Below are positions 6,649 through 16,417 of a stretch of DNA of 64,000 nucleotides, piece by piece (the stretch's first letter is position 1; every line of letters starts with the position of its first letter). Position numbers and translations under genes: made by a program. The DNA is taken from positions 1 to 64,000 of the forward strand of contig NZ_PUGF01000020.1 of NCBI RefSeq assembly GCF_002976435.1. The letters are read 5' to 3'. The notes below the pieces were generated by a model, which was not told the DNA's origin, searched no databases, and worked only from the letters and a program-made list of their open reading frames with translations. The DNA is from Solimicrobium silvestre (GTDB taxonomy: Bacteria > Pseudomonadota > Gammaproteobacteria > Burkholderiales > Burkholderiaceae_D).

Positions 6649-8463
6649 TCAGCAAGAAACTTTTACATAACGTCCTGGCGCAGGTTCAATGACTTTGTGC
6701 TTTGCATTGCCCATCTTTGCCGTCGCTTTAATTTTTTTCCCTGCATGTTCAGCCAAAAACTCCGACCATTCCGGCCACCAGCTACCGGCATGCAGTTGCG
6801 CACCATCCATCCATTCCTGTGAATTTTTTGTCGACTTATTATTTGACCAATAATTTCTTTTCATTTTTGCAGGAGGATTAATCACTCCAGCAATATGCCC
6901 CGAAGCACCTAATACAAAGCGATTTTTAGATGGTTTTTTAGGGTTCAATAAAGATAACGAGGCAAACGCCGCCGTCCACGGAACGATATGATCTTCGCGT
7001 GAACCATAGACAAACACCGGCGCGTCTATCTTACCTAAATCAACTTTTTCACCAGCAACGATAAGTCTATTGGCCTGTTTTAAATTGTTTTCTAAATAGG
7101 TATTGCGCAAGTACCAGCAAAACATCGGGCCCGGCAAATTGGTGCCGTCACCGTTCCAGTACAACAAATCAAACGCAGTGGGCTCTTCGCCCTTCAGGTA
7201 ATTTGCCTGCACATAATTCCACACTAGATCATTCGGACGCAAACTGGAAAATGCACTACCTAAATCGCGACCTGACATTAAACCGCCTTGGCCGATACTA
7301 GTTTCACGCATTTCAACTTGCATTTCATCGACAAATACTTCCAAAATGCCCGCATCTTCAAAGTCTAGCAGCGTCGTCAATAATGTGACGCTGGCAGCCG
7401 CTTGTTCGCCACGTGCAGCCAATACCGCTAAAGAAGTTGAAAGCAAGGTTCCACCGACGCAGAAGCCAAAGGTGTTGATTTTATCTTGACCAGAAATAGC
7501 TTGAACCACATGGATTGCCTCAATCACACCCGCTTCCACATAATCATCCCAAGTAATCGTCCCTAGCTCCGCATCTGGATTTACCCAAGATACTAAGAAC
7601 ACAGAATGACCTTGCTCCAGCGCATATCGCACCAGTGAGTTTTCAGGCTGTAAATCTAAAATATAGTATTTATTGATGCAAGGCGGAACCATTAACAAGG
7701 GCCGTTGATGCACTGTGCCGCTGAGTGGCTTGTATTGAATTAATTGAAATAAATGATTTTCAAAGACTACTTGTCCTTCAGTCGTTGCCACGTTGTGACC
7801 AACTTCAAAGGCAGTTTCATCTGTTTGTGAAATCCGTCCTTTTTGCATGTCAGCAAGCATATTGCTCATGCCTTTGGTCAAGCTTTCACCATGACTTGCG
7901 ATTAATTTGCCCTGCGCTTCAGGATTAGTCGCTAAAAAATTGGCGGGAGACATCGCATCAACAATTTGTCCAACCGCGAAAAGTATTTTTTGTTTGGCAC
8001 GCTTTGGCGCCTGCACCGCTTCAGCCAATGCGGTCAGGTAGCGTGCATTTAATAAGTAAGAAGCGGCAGAATAGGCGTGCAAGGAAGAGTTATGCCATTC
8101 GGGTGATTTAAACCGCCGGTCATCCAGCACCGCCGCTTTAGATTGCAGCATGTCTTGCCACAAGGTAGATATTTTCTCGAAATACTCTTGCTGCAACTGA
8201 TTAACGACTTGTGGATCTAAGTTGCCACCCAAGTCTTTAAGCAAGGTAGAAACTTGCTTAGACATGTCGGGCATTGCCGTGGCGGGCATAAAGGTCGAAG
8301 GAAAAACTGGGGCCGGAGTTGAAGATATAGCGGCAGGAGGATTGAAAAAAGGGGACATGTTGGGCATGGTATGATACGCCGCGGTCCATGCCTGCCATTG
8401 CGGTTGCGTATTTAGCTGAGTAAGCATTGCTGCAACAAGTGCTTCTGGATCAAATGATTTCAT
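6649..8463 (-). CDS. phaC: Class I polyhydroxyalkanoate synthase PhaC
   Basis: PhaC polymerises (R)-3-hydroxyacyl-CoA to PHB at the granule surface. The 604 residues match class I enzymes. The N-terminal part (about 1-200) is less conserved; the C-terminal alpha/beta-hydrolase domain carries the lipase-like box GFCVGG (333-338) with nucleophile Cys335, Asp491 in SREDHIVPW and His523 in GASGHIAGV. The conserved PPCINKYYILDL segment is at 260-271. An AGGAGA ribosome-binding site precedes the ATG. It is first of the phaCB pair and divergent from a small membrane-protein gene, with only about 70 bp for both promoters. The short 3-hydroxybutyrate-type substrate is inferred from the class and the adjacent phaB. 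Confidence 0.97.
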   Translation of the reverse strand: MKSFDPEALVAAMLTQLNTQPQWQAWTAAYHTMPNMSPFFNPPAAISSTPAPVFPSTFMPATAMPDMSKQVSTLLKDLGGNLDPQVVNQLQQEYFEKISTLWQDMLQSKAAVLDDRRFKSPEWHNSSLHAYSAASYLLNARYLTALAEAVQAPKRAKQKILFAVGQIVDAMSPANFLATNPEAQGKLIASHGESLTKGMSNMLADMQKGRISQTDETAFEVGHNVATTEGQVVFENHLFQLIQYKPLSGTVHQRPLLMVPPCINKYYILDLQPENSLVRYALEQGHSVFLVSWVNPDAELGTITWDDYVEAGVIEAIHVVQAISGQDKINTFGFCVGGTLLSTSLAVLAARGEQAAASVTLLTTLLDFEDAGILEVFVDEMQVEMRETSIGQGGLMSGRDLGSAFSSLRPNDLVWNYVQANYLKGEEPTAFDLLYWNGDGTNLPGPMFCWYLRNTYLENNLKQANRLIVAGEKVDLGKIDAPVFVYGSREDHIVPWTAAFASLSLLNPKKPSKNRFVLGASGHIAGVINPPAKMKRNYWSNNKSTKNSQEWMDGAQLHAGSWWPEWSEFLAEHAGKKIKATAKMGNAKHKVIEPAPGRYVKVSC

Positions 8464-8536
8464 GCTTCTCCTGTTCTGGCCAATTTCGGATCATAACTAG
8501 ACGGACAATTCCACAAACTACTACTTTATTAAACTT

Positions 8537-8779
8537 ATGCACATCATCGCACTAGGCTGGATTTACGTTGTTTTAATGATGGCGATTACCGAGTCTTCCA
8601 TTATCGCGGGAATAATGACATTCACGTTTTATTGTGCGATTCCGCTGGGACTTGTTTGGTATCTCACGAGCCGCAAAAAACCTAAAATCGACAAATCTCA
8701 AGAACAACACAATAGCGATTTAAAAAGACAACAACATGACAGTAGCAAACCTTGCGAAAAATTGGAAACAAAAAATTAA
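8537..8779 (+). CDS. Small membrane protein of unknown function
   Basis: An 80-residue protein, not recognised as a named family. Residues 4-45 are almost entirely hydrophobic and probably form two membrane helices (about 4-22 and 25-43) separated by a short SSII turn; the tail (46-80) is hydrophilic and charged (SRKKPKIDK onward) and presumably cytoplasmic. The ribosome-binding site is weak. It is divergent from phaC and convergent with pgeF. Its position between conserved genes and its clean membrane topology make it likely to be real, but no function can be assigned. Confidence 0.6.
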   Translation: MHIIALGWIYVVLMMAITESSIIAGIMTFTFYCAIPLGLVWYLTSRKKPKIDKSQEQHNSDLKRQQHDSSKPCEKLETKN

Positions 8780-8811
8780 ATTTTGCATTCAATAAAATAA
8801 TAAACTGAAAT

Positions 8812-9597
8812 TTAGACTACTCCTTTAATCCAAATCAAACTCGCCATGCGCCCTGTCACGCCATCGCGCCGATAAGAATAGAATTTTTCTGGCTCGCTAA
8901 CAGTGCAAAAATTTCCACCAGAAATTTGAACAACTCCGGCACATTGCAAACGCATCCGTGCCAATTGATAGATATCAGCATAAAATTTGCCAGGTTCTTT
9001 GCCCGGCTTAAATGCCGCGCTTGCACATGGATCAACTTCCATAAACCGCGCACGCACTTCTGCACCTACTTCAAATTTTAATGGCCCAATTGCAGGACCT
9101 AACCAAGCCAAGATATGTTTGGATTCTGCACCGGCTGCTTGCATTTTCAAAAGGGTATTTTCAAGCACGCCATCTACCAAACCACGCCAACCGGCATGTG
9201 CAGCAGCGACCACCCCATTTTTAGCGTCACAAAATAACACTGGCAAACAATCTGCCGTTTGCACAGCACAAACCACGTTAGCTTGAGTAGTAAAGCAGGC
9301 ATCGGCAATCAGACCACTTTTGGCATTTTCCACAATTGAGCCTAAATCCAACACCGTGGTGCCATGCACTTGCGATAGCCATTGCGGCATATCTGGTAAA
9401 AACTGAGCAAGTAAAGACCGATTCTGCAAAACATGCTCAATTTGGTCGCCAACATGCGTACCTAAATTAAAGCCATCAACGCCGCTGCCATCATCAAATG
9501 GAGCACAACTAACGCCACCAGTTCGCAGCGTAGTTAATGCGCCTATTTGCGAAGGCAAATTCGGCCAATCAGGCTTTAAGATACAGCTAGGCGGCAT
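8812..9597 (-). CDS. pgeF: Peptidoglycan editing factor PgeF (YfiH/YlmD laccase-like)
   Basis: A member of the multicopper-polyphenol-oxidase-like family (PF02578), shown in E. coli to remove wrongly incorporated L-Ser residues from peptidoglycan precursors; older annotations say laccase. The characteristic metal/active-site residues are present: His in QVHG (residue 78), Cys in TADCLPVLF (117) and His in [10 protein letters not shown] (134). The ATG at 9597 is chosen because GGAATTGAG lies just upstream; a GTG at 9612 would add five residues. It overlaps the end of rluD by 11 bp, indicating translational coupling. The rluD-pgeF order is widely conserved in proteobacteria. Confidence 0.93.
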   Translation of the reverse strand: MPPSCILKPDWPNLPSQIGALTTLRTGGVSCAPFDDGSGVDGFNLGTHVGDQIEHVLQNRSLLAQFLPDMPQWLSQVHGTTVLDLGSIVENAKSGLIADACFTTQANVVCAVQTADCLPVLFCDAKNGVVAAAHAGWRGLVDGVLENTLLKMQAAGAESKHILAWLGPAIGPLKFEVGAEVRARFMEVDPCASAAFKPGKEPGKFYADIYQLARMRLQCAGVVQISGGNFCTVSEPEKFYSYRRDGVTGRMASLIWIKGVV

Positions 9598-10642
9598 ACT
9601 CAATTCCGGCACTGACCAACAACGCGGCTATATCATCCGCTAACCCGACTTGCCAGGAGCATTCTTTTTGATTTTTAGGATGAAGCAAACCTAAACGACG
9701 CGCTTGCAATGCCTGACGATTAAAATAGCTCGCCAAATGCTGTTTGCCATATAAAACATCACCAACCAAAGGGAAGCCCAAATGCGCCATATGTACACGG
9801 ATTTGATGAGTACGGCCTGTTTCCAACTGACACTCAACTAAGCTGACTGGTTTTCCATCCAGCACGCCGATGGCAATCCGTTGAAAATGGGTAACGGCAG
9901 GTTTCGCAGATGGACTATCTGATACCGCCATTTTGATGCGGTCACGAGGATGTCTGGCCATCGGTGAATCGATGGTGCCGGACAGATTTGGTCTGCCCCA
10001 AACAAGAGCCAGATATTCGCGCTTAACGGTACGCGCTTGTAATTGGCGCACCAAATCAGTTTGCGCTTCCAGAGTTTTAGCTACCACCATTAAGCCGCTG
10101 GTATCTTTATCCAGGCGATGCACAATACCGGCACGAGGTACGCCAGAAATGGCGGGGAAATGATGCAACAGACCATTGAGCAAGGTACCCGACCAATTAC
10201 CAGCAGCTGGATGCACCACCAAACCGGCTGGCTTATTAATCACCAGCATGCTTTTATCTTCGAATACGATATCTAAAGCCATGTTTTCTGGCGAATAAGC
10301 ATTATCTTCAGGTGCTGGCTGTGGATAAACGATGACTTCTTCGCCGCCCAACACAGTCATTTTGCCGCGACCGGCAACGCCGTCGACCGTCACATGGCCG
10401 GAAACGATCCATTGTTGCAGCCGGCTACGAGAAAATTGCGGGATTAATCGGGCGATTACTTTATCTAAGCGATCTCCGCACACATCTTCGTCTAATTTGA
10501 ATATAATCGGTGTCGCGTTAAAAGCGTAACTTGCTTCAGACTCTTCGGCGAACTCATCGGCAAGATCACCTGTAAGCTCGTCAGGGTGGATTTCTGAACC
10601 GTGTAAATTGGATGGAATAGTTGCTATCACAGTAAGTCCCAT
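9587..10642 (-). CDS. rluD: 23S rRNA pseudouridine synthase RluD
   Basis: RluD makes pseudouridines 1911, 1915 and 1917 in helix 69 of 23S rRNA. There is an N-terminal S4 RNA-binding domain (about 56-110) and a RluA-family catalytic domain with [16 protein letters not shown], catalytic Asp178. The [11 protein letters not shown] and GRTHQIRVH motifs are also present. At 351 residues it is slightly longer than E. coli RluD because of an acidic N-terminal extension of about 45 residues, which is common in betaproteobacteria (recollection). RluD rather than RluC is inferred from the pgeF neighbour. The gene is divergent from bamD with very little space between the starts. Confidence 0.92.
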   Translation of the reverse strand: MGLTVIATIPSNLHGSEIHPDELTGDLADEFAEESEASYAFNATPIIFKLDEDVCGDRLDKVIARLIPQFSRSRLQQWIVSGHVTVDGVAGRGKMTVLGGEEVIVYPQPAPEDNAYSPENMALDIVFEDKSMLVINKPAGLVVHPAAGNWSGTLLNGLLHHFPAISGVPRAGIVHRLDKDTSGLMVVAKTLEAQTDLVRQLQARTVKREYLALVWGRPNLSGTIDSPMARHPRDRIKMAVSDSPSAKPAVTHFQRIAIGVLDGKPVSLVECQLETGRTHQIRVHMAHLGFPLVGDVLYGKQHLASYFNRQALQARRLGLLHPKNQKECSWQVGLADDIAALLVSAGIEYAA

Positions 10643-10675
10643 CGGATATAATTGAAAAATTGTTTAAAAGTGCTC

Positions 10676-11500
10676 ATGCAAAACCTCATGCAAAAAAATT
10701 CATTAAAACGCTTACGCTCCGTTACAGTCCTGATTTTCATCACCGTTTTCGGGTTATCAGCTTGTGGTCTCTTGCCAGAAAAATCGGATGAAACCAAAAC
10801 TTGGTCTGCGGCAAGACTGTATCAGGAAGCGAAAAGTGATTTGGCAAATGGCAGTTATGAAAGTGCCATTAAAAACTTGGAAAAGTTAGAATCGCGTTTC
10901 CCATTCGGTACTTATGCGCAACAAGCGCAAATGGAAATTCCATACGTCTATTATAAACAAGGTGATCAAGCGCAGGCGCTTGCTTCGATAGAACGTTTCA
11001 TTAAATTGCATCCAAATCACGAAAATCTGGACTATATTTATTATTTACGCGGTTTGGTCAACTTTAATGACCAAGTCAGCTTCTTCCAGGCGCTGGCAAA
11101 ACAAGACATGACGGAACGTGACCCGAAAGCGGCACGTGAGGCATTTGATGCATTTAAAGCATTGGTAACGCGTTTTCCAGGCAGCAAATATACGCCAGAT
11201 GCGTTGTTACGCATGAAATATTTGGTCAACACCATGGCGCAATATGATCTGCACGTTGCCAAATATTATTTCCGTCGCGGTGCTTATTTAGCATCGGCTA
11301 ATCGGGCACAATCTGCCATCAAAGAATATCCTGATGCACCGGCTATTGAAGAAGCGTTATATGTTTTATATAATAGCTATGACAAAATGGGCTTAATCGA
11401 ATTACGTGACGATGCTAACCGCGTGTTCACAACGAACTTCCCTAACAGCAAATTTACGCATGCTAGCAAAGAAGAAAAATCTTGGTGGCAATTCTGGTAG
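10676..11500 (+). CDS. bamD: Outer-membrane assembly lipoprotein BamD
   Basis: BamD is the essential TPR-containing lipoprotein of the BAM complex that folds beta-barrel proteins into the outer membrane. A lipoprotein signal ends in the lipobox LSAC, with lipidated Cys at residue 30 counted from ATG 10676. TPR-like repeats follow, with the family signature RLYQEAKSDLANGSYESAIK, FPFGTYAQQAQ and LDYIYYLRGL. A TTG at 10652 and another ATG at 10688 are alternative starts; the signal peptide is complete from either ATG. A -10-like TATAAT sits at 10647-10652 just upstream. The gene is divergent from rluD and convergent with tmk. Confidence 0.94.
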   Translation: MQNLMQKNSLKRLRSVTVLIFITVFGLSACGLLPEKSDETKTWSAARLYQEAKSDLANGSYESAIKNLEKLESRFPFGTYAQQAQMEIPYVYYKQGDQAQALASIERFIKLHPNHENLDYIYYLRGLVNFNDQVSFFQALAKQDMTERDPKAAREAFDAFKALVTRFPGSKYTPDALLRMKYLVNTMAQYDLHVAKYYFRRGAYLASANRAQSAIKEYPDAPAIEEALYVLYNSYDKMGLIELRDDANRVFTTNFPNSKFTHASKEEKSWWQFW

Positions 11501-11511
11501 GTTGATTTAAT

Positions 11512-11543
11512 GATGGTAGATGAGGCAATCCTCAACTACCATC
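11512..11543. terminator. Hairpin between convergent bamD and tmk
   Basis: GATGGTAG-A-TGAGG (11512-11525) pairs with CCTCA-A-CTACCATC (11530-11543), giving a 13-bp stem with one A/A mismatch and loop CAAT. It starts 12 bp after the bamD stop. The T tract is poor (TTCATCT), so termination strength is uncertain. Confidence 0.55.
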
Positions 11544-11581
11544 TTCATCTCCCCACACGCCCCACAGACCCATCGCACTAT

Positions 11582-12220
11582 TTACAGCGACTGCACAATC
11601 CCGCTCAACTCCGCCTGAATCTCTTCAATCGGACGATTTGAATTAATCACTCTAAAACGTGCTGGAAATTCAGCCGCCCTACGTAAATATTCCGCACGGG
11701 TATTCGCAAAAAAATCAGCCTTTTCCTGTTCAAATTTGTCTGGATCACGCGCCGCATCCAAACGGCTGCGAGCAACTTCTAGCGGCACATCAAAGAGCAA
11801 GGTCAAATCTGGTTGTAAATCGGGATGCACCCATTTCTCCAACGCCTCTAACTTGGCCAATGCTAATTTACGACCGCCACCCTGGTAAGCAAAACTTGCA
11901 TCGGTAAAGCGATCTGAAACTACCCAATCACCACGCTCCAATGCTGGCGCTATCACTTGAGCTATATGTTCACGTCTTGCTGCAAACATCAGTAATGCTT
12001 CAGTTTCCAAATGCATAGATTGATGCAATAACAAGGCACGTAGCTGCTCACCTAACTCTGTTCCACCGGGTTCACGCGTGCTAACCACCGTGTGCCCAGC
12101 TGTTTCTAATAAGCTCACTACAAAAGGAATATGGGTAGATTTACCCGCCCCGTCTATGCCTTCAAAGGTAATCAGTTTTGCTGTCTTCATGGTTTTACTT
12201 AGTTTGTTTGATTGGTTCAT
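11582..12220 (-). CDS. tmk: Thymidylate kinase
   Basis: Phosphorylates dTMP to dTDP for DNA synthesis. The 212-residue P-loop kinase has GIDGAGKST at 21-29, the dTMP-site DR and FAYQGGGR motif ([15 protein letters not shown]) and a TREPGGT loop. The start at 12220 overlaps the mltG stop by 4 bp (ATGA), the classic sign of translational coupling; a second in-frame ATG at 12190 would give 202 residues and is closer to the usual family start. It is the last gene of an mltG-tmk pair. holB, which often follows tmk, is not here: the next gene is the convergent bamD. Confidence 0.95.
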   Translation of the reverse strand: MNQSNKLSKTMKTAKLITFEGIDGAGKSTHIPFVVSLLETAGHTVVSTREPGGTELGEQLRALLLHQSMHLETEALLMFAARREHIAQVIAPALERGDWVVSDRFTDASFAYQGGGRKLALAKLEALEKWVHPDLQPDLTLLFDVPLEVARSRLDAARDPDKFEQEKADFFANTRAEYLRRAAEFPARFRVINSNRPIEEIQAELSGIVQSL

Positions 12221-13203
12221 CGGACGAATTGATTTACAGCGCGATTATGGTCATCTAAATTGCTGGAAAATTGACTACTGCCATCGCCACGCGCAACGAA
12301 ATACAGTGCGTCTGTGTGTGCCGGATTTAATGCCGCCATGAGCGACTCCATCCCGACTAACGCAATCGGCGTAGGAGGCAAACCAGTGCGCGTATACGTG
12401 TTGTACGGTGTGTCTTGTAATAAATCGCGTTTGCGGATTTTGCCTTGATATTGATCACCCATACCGTAAATTACTGTCGGGTCGGTTTGCAATAACATGC
12501 CTTTACGCAAGCGATTAACAAATACACCGGCGATCATATTCCGATCCGATTTCATGCCAGTTTCTTTTTCTACGATAGACGCCAAAATCAATGCTTCATA
12601 TGGAGTTTTTAAAGGTGTCGCCGCAACATCGCGCTGTTGCCAGGCAGTATATAAATGCTGCTGAAGCTGACTATAAGCGCGCTTATACACGTCCATATCG
12701 CTCACACCCTTGGGAAATAAATACGTATCAGGAAAAAAAAGTCCTTCTGGCTGATCATACTCACTGTTTAGCTTGGCTAAAATTTCTGCGTCAGAAAATT
12801 CGACTGTGTCGTGTTGTAGGAAAGGATTTTGACTAATGGCCAAACGCATTTGCTTAAATGTCCAACCCTCAATCAAGGCAAAACTGAACTGGGAAAATTC
12901 ACCGCGCACAATTTTACTTAACAAGGCTAACGGTGTAATCCCCGCTTCCGCTTCAAATGCACCTGCTTTAAAAGTACTGTCTTGACTGTTTATTTGCTTA
13001 TTCAAGCGCGCCAATACTTCAAATAAAATAGGCTGGATCGGCACACCGGCATTGGCTATTTGCTGGCTACTGCTACGCAAACTGCTGCCCGGTTTAATCG
13101 TGAATTCATGCGCACTGCCTGAGATCGGTTGCGTTGCCCAATAAACAAAGCCAGCGCCAGCAGCCAGTGCCAACAACAAAAATAAGCTAAATAATTTTTT
13201 CAA
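12217..13203 (-). CDS. mltG: Endolytic murein transglycosylase MltG
   Basis: MltG cleaves nascent glycan strands at the inner membrane and is thought to set glycan chain length. There is one N-terminal membrane anchor (about 4-22), then a YceG domain with [15 protein letters not shown] and the catalytic Glu (about 212) in ASIVEKETG, then [10 protein letters not shown] near the end. I prefer a TTG start at 13203: AGGG lies 5 nt upstream, and 328 residues is the usual family size. The reading frame runs back to another TTG at 13344, which would add 47 residues with an extra hydrophobic helix not usual for MltG. It is coupled to tmk by an ATGA overlap and divergent from ygfZ. Confidence 0.9.
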   Translation of the reverse strand: MKKLFSLFLLLALAAGAGFVYWATQPISGSAHEFTIKPGSSLRSSSQQIANAGVPIQPILFEVLARLNKQINSQDSTFKAGAFEAEAGITPLALLSKIVRGEFSQFSFALIEGWTFKQMRLAISQNPFLQHDTVEFSDAEILAKLNSEYDQPEGLFFPDTYLFPKGVSDMDVYKRAYSQLQQHLYTAWQQRDVAATPLKTPYEALILASIVEKETGMKSDRNMIAGVFVNRLRKGMLLQTDPTVIYGMGDQYQGKIRKRDLLQDTPYNTYTRTGLPPTPIALVGMESLMAALNPAHTDALYFVARGDGSSQFSSNLDDHNRAVNQFVR

Positions 13204-13374
13204 AATAACCCTAATCGTACGTGTTTCTTGCAACAGATTTATAATTTGGAACTTATGCTCATTTGAGCGCACCTTGCGAATTAAGGCAAAGTAAAAATAA
13301 GCCGTAATGATAATGCCAAATACCCAATAACCATACTGTCTCAACTAATTTAATTCTTTCACGGCCTTCACAAT

Positions 13375-14388
13375 ATGCATGCATTAACACTACCTAAACC
13401 TCTTAATAATTCCTTATCCGGTTTTTGTAAATTATCGCAATTTGCGCTAATCACGGCTAGTGGCGTTGATGCCGCTAATTTCTTGCAAAGTCAGCTCACC
13501 AATGACATTAAATCATTAGCCGCCAACCGCGCATGTTTAGCGGGATATTGCACGCCTAAAGGACGCTTGTTAGCCAGTATGCTGATATGGAAAACGACAG
13601 AATCTGCTACCGACACCATCACCATTGAAGTCCCGGCAGAATTGCAAGAAGCCTTGCAAAAACGCTTACAAATGTTTGTTATGCGAGCACAGGTTAAATT
13701 GCATCACAGCAGTCCTACTTCTGCCATTTTAGGGATTTTAGGTGCCGATGCCGCAGCCCAATTAGCAGAATGGTTTCCAACGTTACCCGTCGCGCCGTAT
13801 GAGCTGGTAAACAATGAATCGGGCACCCTATTGCGCCTGGCTGATGCACAGGGAATAGCGCGCTACCAGTGGATTACGACCAAGGAATTTGCCGAGCAAG
13901 CTTGGCCAGCATTACTCGCAATCTCTCCAAGCTTGCCTGAGCATGTTTGGGGCTGGTCAGAAATACATGCGGGAATTCCGCACATCAGCTTAGCCACCCA
14001 AGAAAAATTTGTGCCGCAAATGATTAACTATGAATTAATCGGCGGCGTTAATTTTAAAAAAGGCTGTTATCCCGGCCAGGAAATCGTGGCACGCAGCCAA
14101 TATCTCGGCAAGCAAAAGCGCCGCATGGTGTTAGCACAAATTAACAGCGCAACCGTACACAGCGGCATGGAAGTTTTTGCCAGTGACGACCTCAGCCAAC
14201 CGTGCGGCATGGTGGTTAATGCACAACCCAACGGGGCTGATGGCAGTGACTGTTTAATTGAAATTAAAACGGCTTATCTGAAAGACGCGACAGTTCAATT
14301 AAGCAGCGGCGAAGTCTGTAACTGGCTGCCCATGCCCTACCCTTTGCCAGACGATACACTGGCATCAACTGACCAGCCAACTTCCTGA
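13375..14388 (+). CDS. ygfZ: Folate-binding Fe-S cluster repair protein YgfZ
   Basis: A GcvT-like folate-binding protein needed for assembly or repair of certain Fe-S enzymes and for tRNA modification by MiaB. The family signature KGCYPGQE is at 229-236, followed by IVARSQYLGKQKRRM. The N-terminal half (about 15-130) has the GcvT-like fold with LTNDIKSL and CTPKGRLLA. Length (337 residues) is normal. It is divergent from mltG, with about 170 bp between the preferred starts, and 8 bp separate it from the NRDE gene, so those two are very likely one operon. Confidence 0.92.
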   Translation: MHALTLPKPLNNSLSGFCKLSQFALITASGVDAANFLQSQLTNDIKSLAANRACLAGYCTPKGRLLASMLIWKTTESATDTITIEVPAELQEALQKRLQMFVMRAQVKLHHSSPTSAILGILGADAAAQLAEWFPTLPVAPYELVNNESGTLLRLADAQGIARYQWITTKEFAEQAWPALLAISPSLPEHVWGWSEIHAGIPHISLATQEKFVPQMINYELIGGVNFKKGCYPGQEIVARSQYLGKQKRRMVLAQINSATVHSGMEVFASDDLSQPCGMVVNAQPNGADGSDCLIEIKTAYLKDATVQLSSGEVCNWLPMPYPLPDDTLASTDQPTS

Positions 14389-14396
14389 GGACTGCC

Positions 14397-15170
14397 ATGT
14401 GCCTAATCGTTTTTTCATGGCAAGTGATTGGTGGGTATCCGTTAATTGCCGCGGCTAATCGCGATGAGTACTATAGCCGCGAAACGGCGCCAGCAACATG
14501 GTGGGCCGACCATCCCAACATCTTTGCGCCACGCGATTTGCAAGCAGGTGGCACTTGGATGGGACTGACTAAATTAGCAGGGCAAGATAATTCAGCAGGT
14601 AATAAAGCCGGCTATAAATTTGCAGCTATCACCAATGTGCGCGACGGTTCGGAGGTCATTCAAAATGCACCAAGCCGTGGGCAATTAGTCTCAGACTATT
14701 TAATCGGCGCGGACAATGTAGAAAGCTATATTCAACGCATTTCTAAACATGCCGATCACTACAATGGCTTTAATTTATTGGTCGGTGAAATCAGTGAAAC
14801 CAGTCAGGAATTATGCTGGTTTTCCAACCGGAACACGTCAGATGCGCGCAACGGTCAGTTACTCACGCCCGGCATTTATGGCTTGTCCAACGGAACTTTA
14901 GATTCCCCTTGGCCCAAAGTCAGCAAAACCAAAGCAGAACTGGCGAGTTTATTGTGCCAGCATGCGCCGCAAGAAGCATTTTTTGAAATGCTATCCAACC
15001 CAATTCCCGCTCCAGATCACCGCTTGCCGGATACCGGCGTGAGCTTAGAAATGGAAAGATTGCTTTCTTCTACATGTATTGAATCTGAAAACTACGGCAC
15101 GCGCAGTTCGGCCTTATTGAAGATCTGTAGCAACCTTGAATTTCAATATCTGGAACGCGTATTACGGTGA
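14397..15170 (+). CDS. NRDE family protein (TANGO2-like)
   Basis: A member of the NRDE/TANGO2 family (PF05742), named for the Asn-Arg-Asp-Glu motif seen here at residues 22-25 (AANRDEYYSR). The N-terminal Met-Cys start is typical, with Cys2 and the predicted Ntn-hydrolase-like fold. The motif FAAITNVRD and a GIYGLSNG stretch are also typical. The eukaryotic relatives are linked to haem or lipid handling, but the bacterial role is not established. It starts 8 bp after ygfZ, on the same transcript, and ends at a strong terminator. Confidence 0.85.
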   Translation: MCLIVFSWQVIGGYPLIAAANRDEYYSRETAPATWWADHPNIFAPRDLQAGGTWMGLTKLAGQDNSAGNKAGYKFAAITNVRDGSEVIQNAPSRGQLVSDYLIGADNVESYIQRISKHADHYNGFNLLVGEISETSQELCWFSNRNTSDARNGQLLTPGIYGLSNGTLDSPWPKVSKTKAELASLLCQHAPQEAFFEMLSNPIPAPDHRLPDTGVSLEMERLLSSTCIESENYGTRSSALLKICSNLEFQYLERVLR

Positions 15171-15180
15171 TTTTTTAATG

Positions 15181-15216
15181 AAAAAAAGGGGGAGCTTTTA
15201 TGCTCCCCCTTTTTTA
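15181..15216. terminator. Strong bidirectional terminator
   Basis: A run of seven A, then GGGGGAGC (15188-15195), a 6-nt loop, GCTCCCCC (15202-15209) and a T tract. It is symmetric and can end both the ygfZ-NRDE transcript on the plus strand and the gcv transcript on the minus strand. Confidence 0.9.
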
Positions 15217-15251
15217 TTGAACTATTTAACGCGTCCAACTACCAGCAAAAA

Positions 15252-16400
15252 CTAGCCGCGGTGATAACGTTGAGCAAAAAATGGCGTTTTAACGACTTCA
15301 ACCGCCACCGGTTTACCGCGCACAATAGCTTGCAACTTAGTACCAATGGCAGCGAATGGCAGGCTGACATAGCCCATTGCTACTGGAGCATTAACGCTAG
15401 GGCCAAAGCCACCTGAAGTTACCTTGCCGATTACTGTGCCTTCAGCATCCACAATTTCCGCACCTTCGCGTACCGGGATTTTTTCATTGATCTGCAAACC
15501 AACGCGTTTTTTACTTACGCCGTCAGCAATATGAGCTTGAATTGCGGCAGCGCCCGGATAACCACCCGCACGCGCGCCATCGGCACGACGTACTTTAGAT
15601 AAAGCCCACAGCAAACTGGCTTCAACCGGAGTAATTGTGGCGTCCATATCGTGACCGTACAAACACAATCCAGCTTCCAAACGCAATGAATCGCGTGCGC
15701 CCAAACCAATGGCAGCGACTTCTGGTTGCGCTAATAATAAACGCGCCAATTCTTCTGCTTTCTGATTAGGTACCGAGATCTCAAAACCATCTTCGCCTGT
15801 GTAACCTGAACGGCTGATGAAGCAACTCACGCCGACCAAAGTAACTTCTTTTGAATCCATAAACACCATTGCTTCTGTTTCTGGCAACAAACGTGCCATG
15901 ACAGCTGCTGCGGCCGGACCTTGCAAAGCTAACAGAGCGCGATCAGCCAACTCTTCAACTTTGCAATATCCTTCTAAATGCTTACGCATATGTGCAACAT
16001 CCTGCTGTTTGCAGGCAGCATTCACCACCACAAACAGGGAGTCACCCATATTGCTGATCATCAAATCATCGAGTATCCCGCCTTGCTCATTGGTGAACAC
16101 GGCGTAACGCTGTTTGTTTAATGGCAAATCGAGTACATCGATCGGTACTAAAGTTTCTAATGCTGTAGCTACCGCATTGACGTCAGCACCAGCCAACGGG
16201 CTTAAACGTACTTGTCCCATGTGAGAAACATCAAATAAACCTGCCGCAGTGCGGGTATGTAAATGTTCTTTCATCACGCCAAGCGGATATTGCACCGGCA
16301 TTTGGTAGCCGGCAAACGGCACCATTCTGGCACCGAGTTCCAGATGTAAATCGTACAACGGGGTACGTAGCAAATCAGTTGCTTCAGTTGCGTTTGTCAT
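15252..16400 (-). CDS. gcvT: Glycine cleavage system T protein (aminomethyltransferase)
   Basis: GcvT transfers the methylene carbon of H-protein-bound aminomethyl to tetrahydrofolate, releasing ammonia. Conserved family segments are visible: LHLELGARMVPFAGYQMPVQY near the N terminus, GLFDVSHMGQVRL, SRSGYTGEDGFEI and GLGARDSLRLEAGLCLYGHD. At 382 residues it is full length. The ATG at 16400 has AGGGA upstream; a TTG at 16406 adds two residues. The order on the minus strand is gcvH-gcvP-gcvT, with gcvP ending only 17 bp before this start, so gcvT is read through from gcvP. Confidence 0.95.
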   Translation of the reverse strand: MTNATEATDLLRTPLYDLHLELGARMVPFAGYQMPVQYPLGVMKEHLHTRTAAGLFDVSHMGQVRLSPLAGADVNAVATALETLVPIDVLDLPLNKQRYAVFTNEQGGILDDLMISNMGDSLFVVVNAACKQQDVAHMRKHLEGYCKVEELADRALLALQGPAAAAVMARLLPETEAMVFMDSKEVTLVGVSCFISRSGYTGEDGFEISVPNQKAEELARLLLAQPEVAAIGLGARDSLRLEAGLCLYGHDMDATITPVEASLLWALSKVRRADGARAGGYPGAAAIQAHIADGVSKKRVGLQINEKIPVREGAEIVDAEGTVIGKVTSGGFGPSVNAPVAMGYVSLPFAAIGTKLQAIVRGKPVAVEVVKTPFFAQRYHRG

Positions 16401-16417
16401 TATCAATCCCTTTATGA

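Noticed and set aside
13204-13344. N-terminal extension of MltG to TTG 13344
   Set aside because: It would add 47 residues and a second hydrophobic helix not typical for the family. The TTG at 13203 has a better ribosome-binding site and gives the normal length.
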